Source of the DNA: Huiozyma naganishii CBS 8797 | Taxonomy: Eukaryota; Ascomycota; Saccharomycetes; Saccharomycetales; Saccharomycetaceae | Direction of reading: 5' to 3' | DNA length: 64,000 bases | NCBI RefSeq assembly: GCF_000348985.1 | Contig: NC_035930.1 | Span: 186,001 to 250,000, forward strand | In this document: one piece after another, positions 57,720-64,000 of the stretch | Layout: every line of letters begins with the position of its first letter | How positions within the stretch are numbered: the stretch's first letter is position 1 | Program-made: the position numbers and the translations under genes | The notes under the pieces: model-generated | What the model saw: only the letters and a program-made list of their open reading frames with translations | Database searches by the model: none | What the model was told of the DNA's origin: nothing

Positions 57720-59261
57720 ATGCTACGTAATAGCTTTTACAGAACGTTTCAGCGGTTTTCGGTCGTTTCTCCCACGAGGCAGCCAGTGCTAAGTAATTTG
57801 AAGGGTGGGCTACCCTCTTTCAGGACGTACGCTTCAGGTGGGGCTGCAGCTGCCGTGAAGAAGGTACAGCCCGCTGCTGAACCAGTGAAGGTACCGGATG
57901 ATTTAGCATTAGAGACTCACACCGATATTCAGACCGCTGCCAAAGAGCAAGCTGATCAACGGCAGGCTGCGACGGAAACCACCCCACTGGTTAGCCCCAC
58001 ACCCTCCGAAACAACAGCGCTGAACCACGCATACCAAGAGAACACCGGCTTTGGTACAAGGCCCATATACCTGGATATGCAGGCCACTACGCCTACTGAT
58101 CCCCGTGTATTGGACACCATGCTGAAATTCTTCACAGGTCTATACGGTAATCCACACTCTAACACCCATGCTTACGGGTGGGAAACAAACAAATCTATCG
58201 AAGAGGCAAGGAAGTACGTTGCTGACATGATTAACGCTGATCCAAAGGAAATTATATTCACCTCAGGTGCCACCGAATCGAACAACATGGTCATAAAGGG
58301 TGTGAGCAGGTTCTACAAGAAAACAAAGAAGCATATTATCACGACTAGAACCGAACACAAATGTGTTTTGGAAGCAGCGAGAAGCATGATAAATGAAGGA
58401 TTTGAAGTGACCTTCTTGGGTGTCGACAAACACGGTCTCGTTGACTTGAAAGAGCTCGAAGCGGCGATTAGACCAGATACTTGCGTAGTGTCAATAATGT
58501 CTGTCAACAACGAAATCGGTGTTGTACAGCCCATCAAGAAGATTGGTCAGATCTGTAAGAAGCACAAAGTGTATTTCCACACAGACGCTGCTCAAGCATA
58601 CGGCAAGATAAAGATGGACGTCAACGACATGAACATTGACTTAATGTCCATTTCATCGCATAAAATTTACGGTCCAAAGGGTATCGGCGCCCTTTACGTT
58701 AGAAGAAGGCCAAGAGTGAGATTAGAGCCATTGTTTTCAGGTGGGGGTCAAGAGAGGGGTCTGCGGTCTGGTACATTAGCACCTCCAATGGTGGCAGGTT
58801 TCGGTGAGGCAGCTCGGTTGATGAAGAAGGAATTTGACAACGACCAAGCTCATATTAAAAGACTATCCAATAAACTGGTCAAGGGGCTATTGGCCATTGA
58901 CCACACCTCATTAAATGGTTCTCCAGATCACCGTTATCCAGGTTGCATAAATGTTTCGTTTGCTTACGTTGAAGGTGAATCCCTGTTGATGGCTTTGAGG
59001 GATATCGCTTTGTCTTCTGGTTCTGCTTGTACCTCGGCGTCTTTGGAACCATCATATGTGCTCCATGCACTGGGTAAGGACGACGCCTTGGCGCATTCTT
59101 CGATTAGGTTTGGTATTGGTAGGTTCTCGACGGAGGAGGAGGTTGACTACGTTATTAAGGCCATAAGCGAGAGAGTGAAATTTTTGAGAGAATTGTCCCC
59201 ACTGTGGGAAATGGTTCAAGAAGGTATTGACCTTGACTCGATCGAATGGTCAGGACATTAA
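57720..59261 (+). CDS. NFS1: Nfs1, cysteine desulfurase
   Basis: A 513-residue protein (S. cerevisiae Nfs1 497). It supplies sulfur for Fe-S clusters and tRNA thiolation, mainly in the mitochondrial matrix. There is a presequence ([16 protein letters not shown]). The PLP fold carries [15 protein letters not shown], the lysine in [10 protein letters not shown] and the mobile active-site cysteine in [14 protein letters not shown]. The C-terminus ends DSIEWSGH. Essential in S. cerevisiae. Convergent with LEU2, as in YCL017C-YCL018W. Confidence 0.97.
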   Translation: MLRNSFYRTFQRFSVVSPTRQPVLSNLKGGLPSFRTYASGGAAAAVKKVQPAAEPVKVPDDLALETHTDIQTAAKEQADQRQAATETTPLVSPTPSETTALNHAYQENTGFGTRPIYLDMQATTPTDPRVLDTMLKFFTGLYGNPHSNTHAYGWETNKSIEEARKYVADMINADPKEIIFTSGATESNNMVIKGVSRFYKKTKKHIITTRTEHKCVLEAARSMINEGFEVTFLGVDKHGLVDLKELEAAIRPDTCVVSIMSVNNEIGVVQPIKKIGQICKKHKVYFHTDAAQAYGKIKMDVNDMNIDLMSISSHKIYGPKGIGALYVRRRPRVRLEPLFSGGGQERGLRSGTLAPPMVAGFGEAARLMKKEFDNDQAHIKRLSNKLVKGLLAIDHTSLNGSPDHRYPGCINVSFAYVEGESLLMALRDIALSSGSACTSASLEPSYVLHALGKDDALAHSSIRFGIGRFSTEEEVDYVIKAISERVKFLRELSPLWEMVQEGIDLDSIEWSGH

Positions 59262-59602
59262 AAAAAAACTCCACTTTTGTAGATTAGAGAAACCATACCC
59301 TAGCTTTCCCTGTTGTCTAAGATAGATTAACCAATGTGTATATAATGTTTCATTGTCAACAGCAGGTATAGGTAAAATGTAGAAGCAGAAAGAAAAAAAA
59401 GGTTTATATATGCTTTGTAATTAAGGTGAGATTACTTGTAACGCTTCGTTTTGCCTAATTAGCCTAATTAGTTATCCTCGTGGATCTCGCTTCATAATTT
59501 TATTTTTTGTTGTATAAATTTATCCATACATTTCGTTATGCGTAAGTAGTGGCTATATATAAGGAAGTGTCGTGGCTCCTAGTGTTCCTGCCAGTAGCGC
59601 GA
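59262..59602. terminator. Convergent NFS1-LEU2 3' region
   Basis: A 341-bp AT-rich stretch between two convergent stop codons, with A-runs and TATATA motifs of yeast 3' ends on both strands. A direct repeat TAGCCTAATTAG-like element occurs near 59455-59475. No gene is seen. Confidence 0.45.
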
Positions 59603-60700
59603 CTAAGCCAAAATTTCCTTCACAGCCTTCGCAATGGCATCGCCGACTTCCGAGGTGGAGTTGGAACCACGCAAATCGGCGGTTCTCACACCCGAGTCCA
59701 AAACTTGTTTAACTGCCTTTTCAACAGCAATACCTTCTTCGGTCATGTTTAGAGACAACTTCAACATCATGGCGACAGATAAAATGGTGGCAACTGGGTT
59801 GACCTTACCCTTTGGCAAATCTGGGGCAGAACCATGACAAGGTTCGTATAAGCCGAAGGCGGTGTTGGTGTCTGGTAGAGAGGCCAACGAAGCAGATGGT
59901 AGTAAACCGAGAGAGCCGGGAATGACCGAAGCCTCGTCAGAAATAATGTCACCAAACATATTGTTGGCGATGACAACACCGTTCAAGTGAGTTGGGTTCT
60001 TCACCAAAATCATGGCGGCCGAGTCAATCAACTGATGCTGGACGGTCAAAGTTGGGAACTCGTTCTTGATGGTTTCCTCCACAGTTTTTCTCCACAATCT
60101 AGAAGAGGCTAAGACGTTAGCCTTGTCCAGGGACCAAACAGGTAGCGGTGGGTTGTGTTGTAGAGCCAAGAAACCTGCCATTCTGGTGATTCTTTGAACT
60201 TCTGAGACGGAGTACTTCTCACTGTCCCAGGCAACACCGTCACCTTCGTCCTCCTTCCGCTCACCAAAGTAAATCCCACCTACCAATTCTCTCACGATAC
60301 AGATGTCGGTACCCTTGACGATTTCTGGTTTCAATGGGGACAGATCCAACAAAGAGTCAGAGGCAAAGTTGCAAGGTCTCAAGTTGGCGTAAAGCTGCAA
60401 TTCTTTACGGATCTTCAAAAGACCTTGTTCTGGTCTAACAGAACCAGTACCCCACTTAGGACCACCGACGGCACCTAGTAAGACGGCGTCCGCTTTTTTT
60501 GAGGCCTCTAAGGCTTCATCAGGCAATGGGACGCCTGTGGCATCAATGGCTGCACCACCGATCAAGTGGTGTTGAAAGTCGAAATTGACGTTTGGACGGA
60601 CGGAAGAGATCGCGTTCAAAACTTTGATGGCCTCCTCGGTGATTTCTTGACCAACGTGGTCACCTGGTAGAACGACAATATGTTTAGTAGTTTGAGCCAT
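59603..60700 (-). CDS. LEU2: Leu2, 3-isopropylmalate dehydrogenase
   Basis: A 365-residue enzyme (S. cerevisiae Leu2 364). It oxidises and decarboxylates 3-isopropylmalate with NAD in leucine synthesis, in the cytosol. Motifs include [11 protein letters not shown], the substrate loop [13 protein letters not shown], and the family signature [19 protein letters not shown]. The frame is open far upstream, but those codons lie in the promoter; ATG 60700 ([11 protein letters not shown]) is the conserved start. Confidence 0.98.
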   Translation of the reverse strand: MAQTTKHIVVLPGDHVGQEITEEAIKVLNAISSVRPNVNFDFQHHLIGGAAIDATGVPLPDEALEASKKADAVLLGAVGGPKWGTGSVRPEQGLLKIRKELQLYANLRPCNFASDSLLDLSPLKPEIVKGTDICIVRELVGGIYFGERKEDEGDGVAWDSEKYSVSEVQRITRMAGFLALQHNPPLPVWSLDKANVLASSRLWRKTVEETIKNEFPTLTVQHQLIDSAAMILVKNPTHLNGVVIANNMFGDIISDEASVIPGSLGLLPSASLASLPDTNTAFGLYEPCHGSAPDLPKGKVNPVATILSVAMMLKLSLNMTEEGIAVEKAVKQVLDSGVRTADLRGSNSTSEVGDAIAKAVKEILA

Positions 60701-61253
60701 TGCGGTAGTGCTGTGATGTGTGGATATTATGAAATTGAATTGATGAGAATGGAGTGGGTATGAACGGTTGCTGGATCTGAAAAGAACACTTCTTAAGTAT
60801 GCAACGCACTTGTGACCTCTTCTTGCGGTGTGCCACCACTTCCTTATTTGCAAGTTCGAGGTGCGCCGCTTCCGGCTTAATTTTTTGCCAGAGTCCGAAA
60901 CCGGCGTGAAAAATTGCCGGTTCCCCATTCGGGAAAGAGTTGTCATATCTGGACAGCCACCGCTCCATACAAGGAGTCATACCGTTCTTTGATCTGATCC
61001 CTCACAGTGGCAAGGACTGTATTCGTGGCTCTGGAATCCGGTGTCCCGCCAAGTGGTATCATGTTTGGGTATTTTGTTCTAAATGAATCATTCTAATTCT
61101 TGAATAATAGTGTACATTGAGCATTTTATCCTCTATTAAATATATATCCGGTGTGTCTAAGAAACAACAACAAGAGATTGGTATTTGCTGGTCGACTGTA
61201 GTGGATCAGGGGCATTACGGTACGCCATCTTACCAAAAGATGATGCAGAGAAC
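60701..61253 (-). promoter_or_regulatory. LEU2 promoter with Leu3-like and Gcn4 sites
   Basis: A 553-bp region. CCGGTTCCCC at 60917-60926 is one base off the Leu3 consensus CCGGNNCCGG; other CCGG half-sites lie near 60870 and 60900. A Gcn4-type TGACTC (minus strand) lies at 60974-60979, about 275 bp before the ATG. The rest is the RLP7 3' flank. Confidence 0.6.
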
Positions 61254-62231
61254 CTAGTTCAATTTCGCAATCAAACTATCGATATCTAATTGGATAATTG
61301 GGGCGACGGCAGAGTTTGACAATTGACGCATCTTCTTATCCTGTTCCTTGGCTTTAATTTTGTTCAATTTGTTCAAAGAGCTGAACCCGGCAACTTCTCT
61401 ATTCAACTTGAAAGGCTGTAGGAAGAAGTTGACCGGTTGGAAGTTCTCCCCCATGGAATTTATTTCGTGGATCATGTCTTCTATACAGATAATCCCACAG
61501 TCGCCCAGTTTCTCCTCGACGATATTGTTGTCGTTCAAGACAATCTCGGCCTCCTGCGTGTCCTCTGGTCTCTTGTACACAATTTTACTTCTCTTCTGTA
61601 TTAGCGAACGGATGGAGGATAACGATGGCTTCCCAACAACAATGTATGGGGCAATCAACTTCAGTAGAGGGTAGACAGTCTTGGTCATTTTGACGAAAAC
61701 ACCCGTGTTCAATTCTTGCAACCTTAGCAAACTCAGAATTTTGAAAGCCTTGTGAGGAATGTTTACAGCGGTGGGCCCCCGCACTCTGATAACGAAAAAA
61801 AGAGTTGGCTCCCCGTTGTAGGTAATCTTTTCTCTGATCAGATCGTCCTCCTCCTCGTCATCGGCATCACCAATAATACCAGTATTATCTACAGGCGTCT
61901 CGTCCGCGTCGACCTTCTCACTGATCTTCAAGATAAAATCCTTGGTAGAGGGCAAATGGTCCATCTCATTTTTACTCTTCTTTGCCTCCAATTTGGAGAT
62001 TCTCTTGATTCTCTCCTTCTCTCTCTCAGTAGCCAGCGTTTTCGCAACAATACTTTCAGCTCTGGTGAACTTCTTCTTGTTCTTCTGTCTCAATTTGGCA
62101 GCCTCTTCCTGTCTCTTCTTCGCAAGCTGCTGCTTCTCGATTCTAATCCTGTCAGCATGTCTTCTCTTACGCAGAAGAATTTCAGGCGTAGAGTTCAATG
62201 GAGTGTTGGCTGTTGAAGTAGGAGCAACCAT
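61254..62231 (-). CDS. RLP7: Rlp7, ribosome biogenesis protein (uL30-like)
   Basis: A 325-residue protein (S. cerevisiae Rlp7 322). It is related to ribosomal protein L7 and needed for ITS2 processing in pre-60S particles. A Lys/Arg-rich helical N-terminus ([39 protein letters not shown]) precedes the L30 fold ([36 protein letters not shown]) and the end [10 protein letters not shown]. The in-frame TTG upstream was rejected; ATG 62231 begins MVAPTS. RLP7 (chr XIV in S. cerevisiae) next to LEU2 is a rearranged neighbourhood. Confidence 0.96.
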   Translation of the reverse strand: MVAPTSTANTPLNSTPEILLRKRRHADRIRIEKQQLAKKRQEEAAKLRQKNKKKFTRAESIVAKTLATEREKERIKRISKLEAKKSKNEMDHLPSTKDFILKISEKVDADETPVDNTGIIGDADDEEEDDLIREKITYNGEPTLFFVIRVRGPTAVNIPHKAFKILSLLRLQELNTGVFVKMTKTVYPLLKLIAPYIVVGKPSLSSIRSLIQKRSKIVYKRPEDTQEAEIVLNDNNIVEEKLGDCGIICIEDMIHEINSMGENFQPVNFFLQPFKLNREVAGFSSLNKLNKIKAKEQDKKMRQLSNSAVAPIIQLDIDSLIAKLN

Positions 62232-62943
62232 TGTTAACTTGTTCAACGATTTGTATCTGTTAGTGTACAAAAAACAGAGCCACTAACTTGTACCAAGATG
62301 TAACAACAATTATACGCCTATACAGCTCATCTCATCTCATCGCTTTACATGCTCTGAAATGAAAATTTTCATATTTTTCAGAAAAAAAGAAACAAAGAAA
62401 ATTCAAATCACTTTGAACGAAAATGATTTTTTCCCTTTTTCGCCTATTTCCGTTTTGGGACGTTTTTTTCGATTGCAATGACAACGCGTTGCTATGCGGA
62501 ATTCCACCGACACTCTTCGTTAAAACTGCTTTTAACGGTCCCGCAGTCGCAGTGGAGGTCGACCTGTTCCTCCTCTTGAAACGTTTCCGAAAGCATATTC
62601 TCTGTTTATGTTGACTTAGAATCGTGCTCGAGCTTATTTTTACGGAACACAGAACAGCTGGTCAGGTTTCTATGCTAATTTTTCTAAGTCAACGGTATAG
62701 TGTACTTTTTTTCCTCTATTCTTTCCTCATTTCGTTTGCCTTGCTGACAATATTAAACTAGAAGAGGTACTACTAGGATTTCTGTCTCTGTCTGTGTCTA
62801 TTTGTGTTCTTTTTTTTCGCTGGAGGCGAACTTCTAAATCATTCACTGCGAAAAATTGATCCTAAATTTGACCTTTCGACCTGCATTATTATAGAAGACA
62901 ATTATTGCTAATCAAGAACAACAACAACCCAAGTTACTGTACA
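62232..62943. promoter_or_regulatory. Divergent promoter RLP7 / RFX1
   Basis: A 712-bp region between divergent starts. On the RLP7 side there is a PAC element (CTCATCGC, 62336-62343, reverse of GCGATGAG) and an RRPE element (TGAAAATTTTC, 62360-62370), the standard pair of ribosome-biogenesis promoters. On the RFX1 side there is an X-box-like sequence ATTGCAATGACAAC (62472-62485) and, overlapping downstream, a half-site GTTGCTATG. Poly-T tracts fill the rest. Confidence 0.7.
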
Positions 62944-64000
62944 ATGTCCAGAGAAGGTATCAATGCTGGCAATGATGCTACTGCTGCTGGTCTCTCTAAG
63001 TTAACCACATCGTCAAGTCCTAATTTACAAAAGGCTTCACCTATATATGATCTACTGCATTCCAATGGCAGCAGCAGTAATAATAAGGGCAAAGTGACAC
63101 AATTGTCGAATAGTTCTGCAAAACCAGCAAATATTCTGTCTACACAGAGTCTCACACCAAGCGGAGCGTTATCAGTACAGTCGTTAAAGCAAAATGCCGC
63201 TTTGCTGAATGAACCACTAATACCACACCTGCAAAAATCGCACTCAACGTCATTGGCTGCCATTGAAAAAAGCTCATCAAACAATAATGGCGAAAATAAC
63301 AGTTTACCTAACTTACCGGATATACTTGCCAATACGACACACAACTATACGGTGAATTTGCCAGAACTGTCCACCACGAACAAATTCAACCACCACCTGC
63401 CATTATTGAATAGATCAGAATCGATGTTCCCATCAACACAGTATCGCACCGCCGTAAACTCTCCACTGACACAGAAAAGGTCTTACTCACATCTAACTGC
63501 CACCGATACTTCCACTACGGCGTCGCCTGATCGGAATGAAGAAACAGGAATGAAGAAACTGTCAATGCTACCCAAAACAGAGGATAGAGAACCTCCACCT
63601 GCTGTTGCTGCGGCAGATGAATCTTACATTCAGACGGCCACGGAAGACGAAGCAACTCAAGGGAAGGAGAAGAGGATGAAAACTGGCAACCATTTAATCG
63701 CAAGAAGAAACACGCAAGAAATGATTGCCAAATCCATAGCAGAGAAACACTTAGCCATTCCCATCTCAGAATACGCTGAGGTGGTGAAAAAATCAGAACT
63801 GGAGGTGGCTAACATGGATCCACAATCGGTCTCCAAATCAACCTTGCAGACAGCAGAGCAAAGCAAGGAAAGAGAGAGGCAGATATTTGCTCTTCTCTGG
63901 CTGATGAAAAACTGTGAATCAAAACACGACAGTTATGTTCCTCGCGGGAGGATATTTGCCCAGTATGCGTCGTCCTGTTCCCAAAACGAATTGAAGCCCC
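62944..64000 (+). CDS. RFX1: Rfx1/Crt1, RFX-family repressor, 5' part only
   Basis: The frame is open from ATG 62944 to the end of the window: 352 codons, cut off by the window edge. The first 315 residues are Ser/Thr/Asn-rich and low complexity. The end enters the RFX winged-helix domain (FALLWLMKNCESK, YVPRGRIFAQYASSCSQNE), nearly identical to S. cerevisiae Rfx1 (811 residues). Rfx1 with Tup1-Ssn6 represses DNA-damage genes such as the RNR genes through X-boxes until Dun1 signalling releases it. In S. cerevisiae it also represses its own gene, and an X-box-like site lies about 460 bp upstream here. Confidence 0.93.
   Translation, partial: MSREGINAGNDATAAGLSKLTTSSSPNLQKASPIYDLLHSNGSSSNNKGKVTQLSNSSAKPANILSTQSLTPSGALSVQSLKQNAALLNEPLIPHLQKSHSTSLAAIEKSSSNNNGENNSLPNLPDILANTTHNYTVNLPELSTTNKFNHHLPLLNRSESMFPSTQYRTAVNSPLTQKRSYSHLTATDTSTTASPDRNEETGMKKLSMLPKTEDREPPPAVAAADESYIQTATEDEATQGKEKRMKTGNHLIARRNTQEMIAKSIAEKHLAIPISEYAEVVKKSELEVANMDPQSVSKSTLQTAEQSKERERQIFALLWLMKNCESKHDSYVPRGRIFAQYASSCSQNELKP

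Noticed and set aside
1..64000. CRISPR arrays, bacterial operons, prophage or rRNA genes
   Set aside because: None seen; the window is nuclear yeast DNA.

Overview
The window is nuclear DNA of a budding yeast (Saccharomycetaceae). Almost every protein is recognisable as the orthologue of a Saccharomyces cerevisiae gene, genes are compact and mostly intronless, tRNA-Asn and tRNA-Pro are yeast-like, and long runs keep S. cerevisiae gene order. The runs follow one sister region at a time (chr IV-like, chr XV-like, chr III-like) with single strays from other chromosomes (ERG27, RLP7, RFX1). This suggests a lineage that passed through the whole-genome duplication, perhaps near Kazachstania or Naumovozyma; the species cannot be fixed from the sequence alone.

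Layout. 0.2-17.8 kb is a chr IV-like block: RGP1, YCF1, a CCW12/CCW22-type wall protein, YDR132C-like, YDR131C-like, FIN1, then ERG27 (chr XII in S. cerevisiae, here carrying an intron) and MTC5/SEA3. 18.3-24.4 kb is a chr XV-like block: TMA46, PTC5, VPS21 (broken 3' end), YVC1. 24.4-28.2 kb is a gene-poor junction with tRNA-Asn(GUU), tRNA-Pro(AGG), an inverted pair of LTR relics, a decayed tandem repeat of about 65 bp and palindromes. 28.2-60.7 kb follows S. cerevisiae chr III from CIT2 on the right arm through the old centromere site to LEU2: CIT, YCP4 (two frame breaks), MRPL32, CDC10, RER1, YCL002C-like, PGS1, LDB16, STP22, a yapsin, ILV6, SGF29 (frame break), GBP2, a retrotransposon graveyard, BUD3, DCC1, NFS1, LEU2. 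RLP7 and the 5' part of RFX1 close the window.

The genes are mostly housekeeping: vesicle traffic (RGP1, VPS21, STP22, RER1), vacuolar transport (YCF1, YVC1), TORC1 control (MTC5), cell wall (CCW12-like, yapsin), mitochondria (PTC5, CIT, MRPL32, PGS1, NFS1), branched-chain amino acids (ILV6 and LEU2, sharing Leu3- and Gcn4-type sites), septum and bud site (CDC10, BUD3), mRNA and chromatin (GBP2, SGF29, DCC1) and ribosome assembly (RLP7).

The most notable observations are: a well-supported intron in ERG27 with two in-frame 3' splice sites; CDC10 and RER1 lying 88 bp apart where S. cerevisiae has CEN3; four single-base frame disruptions in three conserved genes; a 24-bp perfect palindrome upstream of citrate synthase; a decayed 65-bp repeat array; and a small membrane-type ORF with an internal duplication. 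Coordinates of diverged LTRs and repeats are approximate.
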